In this document: positions 1 to 6,257 of the stretch, one piece after another
Layout of the letters: each line of letters starts with the position of its first letter
Numbering within the stretch: position 1 is the stretch's first letter
Source: Coraliomargarita sp. CAG:312
GTDB lineage: Bacteria; Verrucomicrobiota; Verrucomicrobiia; Opitutales; Intestinicryptomonadaceae
Assembly: GCA_000438015.1 (NCBI GenBank)
Contig: FR901591.1
Span: 1-8,711 of the forward strand
DNA: 8,711 nt
Direction: 5' to 3'
Notes under the pieces: model-generated
Seen by the model: the letters and a program-made list of their open reading frames with translations, nothing else
The model's database searches: none
What the model was told of the DNA's origin: nothing
Translations under genes and position numbers: made by a program

Positions 1-58
1 AAATGAATCAATAACTTTAATCTTTACAAAAAACCAACAATATCTAAAAGCATCTACT

Positions 59-80
59 GCCAGTTATGCACTGGCGTTTT
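59..80 (+). terminator. Putative Rho-independent terminator of an upstream gene
   Basis: A perfect 6-bp stem (GCCAGT at 59-64 and ACTGGC at 70-75) encloses a 5-nt loop and is followed by GTTTTG. The T-run is short, so this is a modest terminator. It would end a plus-strand gene lying left of the window. No coding sequence can be recognised in bases 1-58. Confidence 0.45.
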
Positions 81-342
81 GAAAAAAGGTCTTATTAGAG
101 GAAATTCAGACGGACGTTAAGATGGGATAAGCATAGAAAACCGCAAAGAACGCAAGAAAATTGTTTTTTCACGCGCCGGCAGAATCTAAATGCGCCATTC
201 CAGAGGCATTTTTGAGCTGCTTGAATATTCCGCTCAAATTTGGATTCCCCGAAGCTGGAAATAATAACGACTATTTTCAATCTGGAAATCCGTTTGCTAA
301 CGATCTTTGCCATACGGCAATACAACAACACCGACAGCCAAT
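81..342. other. Intergenic leader with no recognisable gene
   Basis: This stretch separates the putative terminator from the first glycosidase gene. The short reading frames on both strands have no family-like composition or credible start. I see no clear -35/-10 pair and no Shine-Dalgarno sequence before the ATG at 343. The only distinct element is the inverted repeat TTGCC-ATAC-GGCAA at 307-320, described separately. A promoter for the downstream gene should lie here but cannot be assigned. Confidence 0.4.
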
Positions 343-389
343 ATGAAAAATTCAAAAGATATGTTTACAACGATTGCCGCTTCGGCAAT
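307..389 (+). promoter_or_regulatory. Alternative-pairing segments around a start codon
   Basis: TTGCC (307-311) can pair with GGCAA (316-320). ATTGCCG (373-379) can pair with CGGCAAT (383-389) over 7 bp with a 3-nt loop. CGGCAAT also occurs at 315-321, so 373-379 could instead pair upstream and place the ATG at 343 inside the loop. The segments are seen directly. That they form a regulatory switch is inference, and chance is possible for repeats this short. Confidence 0.25.
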
Positions 390-1908
390 TCTCGCCTTGT
401 CCCTATGCGGCTGCGGCAAAAAAGCAGTAGTGTTTCCCGCTCCTGAAGGCGTAGCAAAATCCGAACATTACGACATCTGCGCAGACGGGCAAAATGTTTT
501 CGCCTACGCAACATACCGCATGGACTGGAATTCAAAGGAAAAAATTGCAAATTCTCCTGTGGCCCCGCTGGCATTCTGCATATTTGATTTTGAAAAAGAC
601 GCAAATGTTGAGCTTAAACTTCCAAAAGGAATAATAAAAAATCCTTCCGACGCAGTCGTAAGGCCGCTCGCGCTTGGAATAAAACCCGCAGTAGACTTGT
701 CCAATCCAAATTTCGACAGAGTTTCGCTGTCGCTGCCACGCCCCAATAATTACACTTTCGACCCGCGCGGAGACGGAACTTGCGCCCTGCATATCTTCAC
801 AAATGCACCGGAAAAATCCCGCCCCGATAAAAATGACCCCAACGTAATATACCTCGGCGCCGGAGTGCATAAAATAGATAAAATGAAGCTCGATTCCAAC
901 AAGACGCTCTATTTGGAAGGAGGCGCGGTTTTGCTGTGTTCCCCCAAGGAGAAAAAAGGCATTTATAAAGTCAACGGCATAGAACTTAATAATATGAAGG
1001 ACCCCATAACGCTTGTCGACGCTGAAAATGTCACCATATGCGGGCGCGGGATAATATCGTGCGCCGGCTCTCTGCAGAGGGGCGAACGCATGACTCCGTT
1101 TAGAATAAGAGGCGTAAAAAACTTGACCTTGCGCGATATCGCAATCATAGAGGCAAGCGAATGGAACGTATCTCTCTACGGCGCAAAAGACGTTCTCATA
1201 GACGGACTGCGCATATTGTCGTACTACGTCAACAGCGACGGCATATGCCCCACAAGCAACTGCGACAATATACTTGTTAAAAACTGTTTCATCCACAACG
1301 CCGACGACGCATATGAGCTTAAAGCTATGGACTCCTATTGGGGCCGCAAACCTAAATCCGAAGAAAAATATTTCGGAGACGTCCGCAATGTCATATTCGA
1401 AAACTGCCAAGTTTGGAACGATCTGGCAATAACAATGGGCGTGACACATGAAATCGACCACAATATCGAAAATGTTGCATTTAAAAACATAACCGTTCTC
1501 CACCATACATCAATAGCAGGCCCGTATCCAGTGCGAGGACACATAGCAATATTTCCGGCAGGCGGCGGCAAAGTTTCGAATATGCTGTTTGAAAACATCG
1601 TTTTGGAAAACGACTCTTCAAAGTACAAGCATTGCATAGTTATAAACAATACGCACGGAGACAGCTGGCGCAAAAATACGCCGCGCTACGACAACCGCCC
1701 GCATTCCATTGTGGAAAACATCACCTTTAGAAACATCGATTTCAAGAATACAAAAGCAGACAAGGTGGGTTTGTTTAACCACGGAAAATCCGACGAAATA
1801 AAAAATATAAGATTTGAAAATGTATTAATAAACGGCAAAAAACTTACCGAAAAGAACATCGAAAACCGCGGAGCTAAATTTGAAATATCCGACTCGCCAC
1901 AAAATTAA
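343..1908 (+). CDS. GH28/GH49-like (clan GH-N) beta-helix glycosidase, lipoprotein
   Basis: This is a predicted polysaccharide-cleaving enzyme of 521 residues, anchored by lipid outside the cytoplasm. The start at 343 was chosen because it directly precedes a lipoprotein signal (hydrophobic residues 8-21, lipobox LCGC with Cys24). The upstream in-frame TTG at 307 would add a polar 12-residue leader. After an N-terminal beta-rich region, repeated turns such as NLTLRDIAI and NVAFKNITV indicate a right-handed parallel beta-helix. The GH-N catalytic pattern appears as NSDG (Asp299) and NADDA (Asp321, Asp322), followed by MGVTHEID (His369). In GH28 and GH49 these three Asp positions perform inverting hydrolysis. 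The ND...MG stretch after the DD pair resembles GH49 dextranases more than polygalacturonases, which usually have GDDC and GHG. Substrate is therefore uncertain. No Shine-Dalgarno sequence is seen. Two other exported carbohydrate-active genes follow on the same strand. Confidence 0.75.
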   Translation: MKNSKDMFTTIAASAILALSLCGCGKKAVVFPAPEGVAKSEHYDICADGQNVFAYATYRMDWNSKEKIANSPVAPLAFCIFDFEKDANVELKLPKGIIKNPSDAVVRPLALGIKPAVDLSNPNFDRVSLSLPRPNNYTFDPRGDGTCALHIFTNAPEKSRPDKNDPNVIYLGAGVHKIDKMKLDSNKTLYLEGGAVLLCSPKEKKGIYKVNGIELNNMKDPITLVDAENVTICGRGIISCAGSLQRGERMTPFRIRGVKNLTLRDIAIIEASEWNVSLYGAKDVLIDGLRILSYYVNSDGICPTSNCDNILVKNCFIHNADDAYELKAMDSYWGRKPKSEEKYFGDVRNVIFENCQVWNDLAITMGVTHEIDHNIENVAFKNITVLHHTSIAGPYPVRGHIAIFPAGGGKVSNMLFENIVLENDSSKYKHCIVINNTHGDSWRKNTPRYDNRPHSIVENITFRNIDFKNTKADKVGLFNHGKSDEIKNIRFENVLINGKKLTEKNIENRGAKFEISDSPQN

Positions 1909-2291
1909 TTCCGCCCATCCACTCCAAACCGCACATAATTGCATAGGTATTTATTTTAAATCTGCTTCGGAGAAATCTGGAGATTTTAAATATTCCGGCG
2001 GAACGCAAGCGCGCGCTTAGAGCCATTCCATTTTTGGCTTTAAAGTTCCGCGCGCCGCTCACTAGGCTGCCCGCAAAAAAATGATTCGCCGGACGGATAT
2101 GTGACAGCCTGCCTTCCGCCTCATGTATGAATGTATCGCGTTTTTGCAAAGAAATTCAGCGTTCCGGCCGCGCGATAAAATCTGTTGACTTGGCACCGGC
2201 ACAAAATAAAGTGTCTAATTAATCCTTTTACGAGCCGCGTTGCGGCGCGCGGAATATGCAACAGTTTCGCGCCGCAAACAAAAGACTCCAT
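1909..2291. other. Intergenic region with several short palindromes
   Basis: This 383-bp gap between the GH-N gene and the SGNH gene contains no convincing gene; a 91-codon minus-strand frame here has no family-like features. It holds several inverted repeats: AAATC-TGGA-GATTT (1973-1986), TTCCG-G-CGGAA (1993-2003), the perfect palindrome AAGCGCGCGCTT (2007-2018), TATCGCG/CGCGATA (2134-2140 with 2171-2177), and GCCGC-GTT-GCGGC (about 2233-2245). The first is followed by only a weak T-run, so termination of the first gene here is uncertain. The G+C-rich palindromes could be operators, but I cannot assign them to a regulator. Confidence 0.35.
2185..2212 (+). promoter_or_regulatory. Possible sigma70-type promoter for the SGNH-GH110 pair
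   Basis: TTGACT (2185-2190) matches the -35 consensus at five of six positions. TAAAGT (2207-2212), 16 bp downstream, matches the -10 consensus at four of six. The implied transcript would start near 2219, giving a leader of about 70 nt with the GCCGC/GCGGC hairpin inside it. The -10 element is weak. Confidence 0.35.
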
Positions 2292-3449
2292 ATGAAGACA
2301 CTAAAAACGTTTTATATTCTGGGCGCGCTTTTATTGGCAACAACAATGCGCGGACAGGCAGACATGTCAAAAGTTGACGGGAACTTCAAAGTCGAAAATG
2401 TCGAAGGTATTGGTGTCTTATACTACAATGCGCTGGAAACGCCGTTCTCGGTAGAAGGATTCGCATGGAGAAAAGACGGTGAAAAGCTCTACCGCATCCC
2501 CAAGCAAACAGCTTCCAACCCAAATCTAAAAAATGTCGCTGGGCTCGCGAACCATACAGCCGGAGGTGCCGTAAGATTTCAAACCGACTCGAGAAATATC
2601 GCTTTGCGCTACAAGCTTAAAGATACAACAGATATGCCTCATATGACACGTTCGGGAGCGTGCGGATTCGATGTTTTCATTTCGCCTCCGGGAGATCAGG
2701 ACTCCTATTTAAAAACCGTGCACCCTCCGCGGCGGGCAATATCAGAATATTCCAAAGAACAAGTAAAAATAGCCCAATTCCAGCAGAGGCGCATGCGCCA
2801 GTTTACAATATGGCTGCCTCTTTACGGAGGAGTTGAATCGCTTGAAGTCGGAATTGAAAAAGGGGCAAAAATACTCGCCCCAATGCCCCATAAAATAAAA
2901 AAGCCAGTTTTATTTTACGGGTCGTCTATCACCCAAGGCGGATGCGCATCCCGCCCGGCAAACGCATATACAACAATGCTGTGCCGCGAACTTGACGCCG
3001 AGCAAATCAATCTAGGTTTTTCCGGAAACGCAAAAGGCGAGATTGAAATCGCGCGCGACATAGCCTCTTTAAACCTCGCGGCTTTTGTGTTCGACTACGA
3101 CTATAACGCGCCAACTCCGGAACATCTGGAAAAAACCCACGAGCCTTTTTTTCTGGAAATACGCAAGAAACATCCCAATCTTCCAATCATAATTCTTTCG
3201 CGCTGTTCAAATATGACTGACAGGCGCCGCGATATCGTAAAACAGACCTATCTAAACGCCGTAGCGCGCGGAGATAAAAACGTCAGTTTTATAGACGGAG
3301 CGGAGCTTTTCGGAACAACAGACAAAAAATACCCCACAGTCGACGGTTGCCATCCAAACGATCTCGGCTTTTACCTCATGTTTCAGCGCATACTGCCAAC
3401 GTTAAAGGAAACCCTAATAAATGATTCTCAAAATGCATCAAAAAACTAA
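2292..3449 (+). CDS. Secreted SGNH/GDSL hydrolase (esterase/deacetylase type)
   Basis: A 385-residue exported hydrolase, probably removing ester groups such as acetyl from saccharides. The start at 2292 gives a normal signal peptide (MKTLKTF, hydrophobic 7-18, likely cleavage after GQA at residue 23); an in-frame ATG at 2256 adds 12 polar residues and is less likely. Residues about 35-195 form a beta-rich N-terminal domain ending in a motif like GxDLY (here GFDVF), the module that precedes Lipase_GDSL_3 domains. The SGNH core begins at about residue 203: block I YGSSITQGG with nucleophile Ser212, block III FSGNAKG with the oxyanion Asn, and block V DGCHPND with Asp351 and His354. All catalytic elements are present. 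Its last 29 bp overlap the next gene, which implies shared transcription and probably translational coupling. True substrate is unknown. Confidence 0.82.
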   Translation: MKTLKTFYILGALLLATTMRGQADMSKVDGNFKVENVEGIGVLYYNALETPFSVEGFAWRKDGEKLYRIPKQTASNPNLKNVAGLANHTAGGAVRFQTDSRNIALRYKLKDTTDMPHMTRSGACGFDVFISPPGDQDSYLKTVHPPRRAISEYSKEQVKIAQFQQRRMRQFTIWLPLYGGVESLEVGIEKGAKILAPMPHKIKKPVLFYGSSITQGGCASRPANAYTTMLCRELDAEQINLGFSGNAKGEIEIARDIASLNLAAFVFDYDYNAPTPEHLEKTHEPFFLEIRKKHPNLPIIILSRCSNMTDRRRDIVKQTYLNAVARGDKNVSFIDGAELFGTTDKKYPTVDGCHPNDLGFYLMFQRILPTLKETLINDSQNASKN

Positions 3450-5136
3450 AACCTTCATTGCAATTGCCGCCGCCGCGACAATGTGCGCTGTCCTAAACGC
3501 AAAGGATGCCATAGCCGTGCACAGTTTCGACAAGGAAATGTCTGAATCGAAACAGGATGAATTCTCCACAATGAAATCAATGCTCGGGAAAGCCATGAAG
3601 GAAGAAACGAGCGGAGTAAAAATAGTATTTGAAAAGAAACTCTACGAGCTGAAACACTGCCCGACGGATTTTGCCTTTATAAACGCCGAAAAGATAAAAA
3701 ACCTTGAAATAGACGGCAATGGAGCAACTGTCGTATTGGATCCGGCAAACTCGTTCCTCAGAATTCAGGGATGCGAAAATATCACGGTCAAAAACTTTAC
3801 GATAACCTACTCTCCGTCGCCGTTCACCCAGGGTGTAATATCCGACGTAAACCCCTCCGAGGGTTCATTTTCGCTTACAATAGACAAGGGATATCCCCTA
3901 CTTCCAGACGACGCAAAGATGCGCGAACATTACGGGGAAAAATGTTGGCAGTGGGGCTCTGTGATGGATTCCAAAATCCGCCAGCGCAAACGCGGAGTAT
4001 CCGACCATTATTTTATAGACCGCGTGGAAAAGACATCCGCCCCCGACAAGTTTAAAATAATTGTCGACAAATCCTACGCCGACAGGCTAAAGGGCGTTTC
4101 AAACGGAGACCGGTTCGCAATGCCCGTATACTATTTTAAAGACAACCGCAAAAATAATTTTACCCCAAATGTCGCCGTCGGAGGATCTTCCAATATAACT
4201 GTGGAAAACATCACTCTCTACCGCAACAGGAATTCAATGTGCTTTTGGATAGGCGGAAATAGGGGAAAGGTCACCATGCGCGGAAACAATATAACATGGC
4301 TGCCCAATTCCAACGACATAATAGCCTCGTGGCGCGACGGCTACCACTGCAAATCAAATGAAACCGGCCCCACAATAGAAAATTGCCGGTGCGAAGGCTT
4401 GCTAGATGATTCAATTAACATCAGCACGGACACCATAATGATAAAGAGGGTATTAGATGAGAAAACTTTGGAGCTCACAAACCCAGGATTTACCGTAGGC
4501 GATGAAATGGGGCTGTTGTATATAGATTCGGCAAAATGGATTGACGGCATAAAAGTAGTCGAGGCTAAAGGAAATATAGTGACGCTAGACACTCCCGTTA
4601 AAAATATAAAAACAGGAGAAAAACGCCCGCATACCGACAAAGAATCCACCCAGGTTTACAATATGAAGAGAGTCAATAAAGACTTTAAAATAAAAGACTG
4701 CTTCTTCGGAATGCAGCGCCGCAACGCCATGCTAATCCGCGCATTCAACGGAAGAATAGAAGGAAACACCGTTGAGGAATCGAGCGCAAACGGCATTTCT
4801 CTGGGCAATGAAACTGGATGGTTTTATGAAGGCCCATTCCCGCGCAATATAACTATTAAAGAAAATACTTTTAAAAATTTATGGGATCCAGGAGTTTCCC
4901 TGTACTCGTCAACATCCGCAAACGCACCGATAAATGTAAACTTTAATATAAAAATATTAAAAAATACATTTATAAAGGATTCTTCCTCCCCGTATCCTCC
5001 GGCGATTTACGTTTCCAAAGTAAGAGGAGCCGAGATAAAAAACAATATATTTAAAACATCTTCGGAAAAAATCCTCCCTCCGGAATCTGCGGTAAAAATT
5101 TACAACTCCGAAAACATAGAAGTTGGGCAAGAATAG
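3421..5136 (+). CDS. GH110-like right-handed beta-helix glycosidase, secreted
   Basis: A 571-residue predicted exported beta-helix enzyme related to GH110, a family of exo-acting alpha-1,3-galactosidases active on blood-group B or carrageenan-type galactosides. The signal peptide is residues 1-27, with likely cleavage after LNA. Helix turns include NITVKNFTI (about 120), NITVENITL (about 258) and NITIKENTF (about 476). The GH110-like signature is WRDGYHC (Asp306) followed by GLLDDSIN (Asp329, Asp330), corresponding to the family's DxxHF and LDDG-N motifs that carry the active-site aspartates. A GWFYEGP segment (466-472) also resembles the family. The start at 3421 is preferred: AAAGGA lies 11 nt upstream, the only Shine-Dalgarno-like site seen in this window. 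ATG at 3433 is an alternative. The gene overlaps the SGNH hydrolase by 29 bp. Whether it is an alpha-galactosidase or a divergent relative with another specificity cannot be settled by reading. Confidence 0.68.
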   Translation: MILKMHQKTKTFIAIAAAATMCAVLNAKDAIAVHSFDKEMSESKQDEFSTMKSMLGKAMKEETSGVKIVFEKKLYELKHCPTDFAFINAEKIKNLEIDGNGATVVLDPANSFLRIQGCENITVKNFTITYSPSPFTQGVISDVNPSEGSFSLTIDKGYPLLPDDAKMREHYGEKCWQWGSVMDSKIRQRKRGVSDHYFIDRVEKTSAPDKFKIIVDKSYADRLKGVSNGDRFAMPVYYFKDNRKNNFTPNVAVGGSSNITVENITLYRNRNSMCFWIGGNRGKVTMRGNNITWLPNSNDIIASWRDGYHCKSNETGPTIENCRCEGLLDDSINISTDTIMIKRVLDEKTLELTNPGFTVGDEMGLLYIDSAKWIDGIKVVEAKGNIVTLDTPVKNIKTGEKRPHTDKESTQVYNMKRVNKDFKIKDCFFGMQRRNAMLIRAFNGRIEGNTVEESSANGISLGNETGWFYEGPFPRNITIKENTFKNLWDPGVSLYSSTSANAPINVNFNIKILKNTFIKDSSSPYPPAIYVSKVRGAEIKNNIFKTSSEKILPPESAVKIYNSENIEVGQE

Positions 5137-5212
5137 AATCCAAACCAACTGCTAAAATAGCCAAATTTTGTATATTGCGGGCTTTACCTCTTATACAATC
5201 GACAAGATTATT

Positions 5213-5239
5213 GGAAATCCGCCTTTGGGCGGATTTTCC
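5213..5239 (+). terminator. Hairpin terminator after the saccharide-degradation genes
   Basis: GGAAATCCGCC (5213-5223) pairs with GGCGGATTTTCC (5228-5239) over 11 bp with one bulged T and a TTTG loop. It lies 77 bp after the GH110-like stop codon. The T-rich run is inside the 3' arm rather than after it, so termination efficiency is uncertain. Position and stem strength favour a terminator. Confidence 0.5.
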
Positions 5240-5241
5240 AG

Positions 5242-5360
5242 TAAAAAACGGCGCATTTTGTATGCTCTTATGCGTAAAATCTTCCAGGAACTTTTATTTT
5301 AGGAAGCAAATCTTTACGAGATTTAAAAACTTCCTAGCCGCATAAAGAGCGCCGTTTTTA
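5242..5360. repeat. 119-bp imperfect palindrome with nested hairpins
   Basis: The ends TAAAAAACGGCGC (5242-5254) and GCGCCGTTTTTA (5349-5360) are inverted repeats. Inside, CTTATGCG (about 5267-5274) pairs with CGCATAAG-like bases (5339-5347, one bulged A), and TAGGAAG (5300-5306) pairs with CTTCCTA (5330-5336). That last stem encloses AAATC (5308-5312) with GATTT (5320-5324). The same fold is available on both strands, and each strand ends the G+C stem with five or six T. The simplest role is a bidirectional terminator between convergent genes. A small RNA, or a non-autonomous palindromic element (TA occurs at both ends), would also fit. Confidence 0.5.
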
Positions 5361-5490
5361 GCCTCGGATTCTCCTCCCCCAAAAAAACACGCCCTGCCTT
5401 GTGCGCACAATCTTGCGAAAACTGCAACCGCATTTGCTCGCAAGAAAAATAGGAGAGCAAATTTTATCCGCCAAACGGATTACCATACCA

Positions 5491-5598
5491 TCATAATAAA
5501 CAACCTTTCCGTTTTTTAGTCTTTTTTGACATAAGCGCATCGCGGAAGGTGGCAACTTCTTTGGCAGAAGTATTCGTTTTTTTAGTTTTCTTTGACAT
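5491..5598 (-). CDS. Possible 35-codon Lys-rich small protein behind rsmG
   Basis: The ATG at 5598 lies 17 nt after the rsmG stop, with AGGG about 10 nt upstream, and the frame runs 35 codons to TGA. The product is about one third lysine. It begins MSKKTKK and repeats the same seven residues from residue 23, reflecting a roughly 31-bp direct repeat in the DNA (about 5577-5607 and 5512-5541). Nothing in it matches a family I know. A basic, nucleic-acid-binding micropeptide is conceivable but is inference. The overlapping 82-codon frame from 5606 has a less natural composition and no ribosome site. The repeat may equally be non-coding. Confidence 0.28.
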   Translation of the reverse strand: MSKKTKKTNTSAKEVATFRDALMSKKTKKRKGCLL

Positions 5599-5607
5599 AG
5601 GCGCATT
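5512..5607. repeat. Direct repeat pair, about 31 bp each, 66-bp period
   Basis: Read on the minus strand, ATGCGCCTATGTCAAAGAAA (from 5606) recurs as ATGCGCTTATGTCAAAAAAG (from 5540), and similarity continues for about another ten bases of A-rich sequence. The copies begin 66 bp apart, a multiple of three, which keeps the reading frame of the possible small ORF. Differences are mainly transitions. Confidence 0.6.
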
Positions 5608-5615
5608 GCCCTATG

Positions 5616-6257
5616 TCATAACCTTGACACGCTTTCTGTAGGAAAATGAACTATGCGCTTGCCTTCGAACCTGACGTCTTCAAAAAAGGCGCGCAAGTCT
5701 AGTTCCGAGGACGGAGAAATTCCTTTTCTCACAAGTTCTTCTTCTATTTCCCCGCCCTTGAAATATATTACACCGTTTGCCAAATTCCCCTTTTTACCCC
5801 TAGCCAACCGCCGCTTCACAAATCCGAAAAACATTGGCAGCGCGCATACCGAACGCCCCACAGCATAATCGAAGACATCCTTCTGTTCCTCCACCCGCGA
5901 ATGCAAGGCTTTTGCGTTTGGAAGATTCAAAACGTCGAGCATCTGGTTTATCATATTGATTTTCTTTCCTACGCCATCGAACATCACAATTTTCGCTTGC
6001 GGATAAAGTATTGCAAGCACTATGCCCGGAAGCCCCCCTCCCGTTCCTACATCCGCAATTTTTGCCCCCTTGGATGGCGTAAAGAACGCATTTATCGACG
6101 CGCAAAAAGCCACATGGCGATACTCCACATCGTCCATATCCTTGCGCGACAACAAGTTTACCATCGCGTTTTTTTCCCGCAAAAGGTTTGAATATATATG
6201 GAGCTTTTCCAAAGCTTCCGAAGTTAAATTAGGAATTTTTGCGAACGGATTTTCCAT
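5616..6257 (-). CDS. rsmG: 16S rRNA (guanine527-N7)-methyltransferase RsmG
   Basis: RsmG (GidB) transfers a methyl group from S-adenosylmethionine to N7 of G527 in the 530 loop of 16S rRNA, in the cytoplasm. The 213-residue length is normal. Visible features are the N-terminal NLLSRKD...EYRHV segment (34-49), the SAM-binding motif IADVGTGGGLPGI (67-79), the acidic residue and lysines of FDGVGKK (93-99), and the conserved GRSVCALP (134-141). Start at 6257 is the first ATG before the conserved region; no good Shine-Dalgarno sequence is seen. In many bacteria rsmG sits beside mnmG or parAB near the origin, but none of these is present here. It faces the saccharide-degradation genes convergently. 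In other species loss of RsmG gives low-level streptomycin resistance. Confidence 0.95.
   Translation of the reverse strand: MENPFAKIPNLTSEALEKLHIYSNLLREKNAMVNLLSRKDMDDVEYRHVAFCASINAFFTPSKGAKIADVGTGGGLPGIVLAILYPQAKIVMFDGVGKKINMINQMLDVLNLPNAKALHSRVEEQKDVFDYAVGRSVCALPMFFGFVKRRLARGKKGNLANGVIYFKGGEIEEELVRKGISPSSELDLRAFFEDVRFEGKRIVHFPTESVSRL

Larger units (their letters stand above)
5137..5490. other. Convergent intergenic region rich in inverted repeats
   Basis: No protein gene is recognised between the GH110-like stop and the minus-strand rsmG side. Besides the two elements listed separately, it holds the perfect palindrome TTGTGCGCACAA (5399-5410), CTTGCG/CGCAAG (5412-5417 with 5439-5444), ATTTGCTC/GAGCAAAT (5432-5439 with 5455-5462, followed by TTT) and ATCCG/CGGAT (5466-5480). 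A TACAAT hexamer at 5194-5199 resembles a -10 element but has no good -35 partner. Confidence 0.5.

Noticed and set aside
95..355. Short frames on both strands before the first gene
   Set aside because: Cys/Phe/Arg-rich products without domain pattern. They overlap each other and the start of the GH-N gene.
532..1506. 324-codon minus-strand open frame opposite the GH-N gene
   Set aside because: It lies fully antisense to a gene with a signal peptide and catalytic motifs, and its product has an unnatural composition rich in Phe, Tyr, Val and Cys. It is a codon-bias shadow.
1874..2149. 91-codon minus-strand frame in the gap after the GH-N gene
   Set aside because: It overlaps the 3' end of the GH-N gene, has no ribosome site, no hydrophobic core pattern and no family resemblance. 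It may only reflect open frames in G+C-richer intergenic DNA.
5242..5360. Integron attC site
   Set aside because: Size and fold invited the idea, but no GTTRRRY/RYYYAAC core boxes are visible at the ends and no integrase or cassette array is present.
5242..5360. Firm TA target-site duplication of a mariner-like MITE
   Set aside because: TA occurs at both ends, but the terminal repeats differ by one A and TA is common in AT-rich DNA. Without other copies it cannot be called.
5358..5606. 82-codon minus-strand frame behind rsmG
   Set aside because: Its start overlaps the better-placed ATG at 5598 in another frame, and most of the frame runs through palindromic DNA. Composition is poor.
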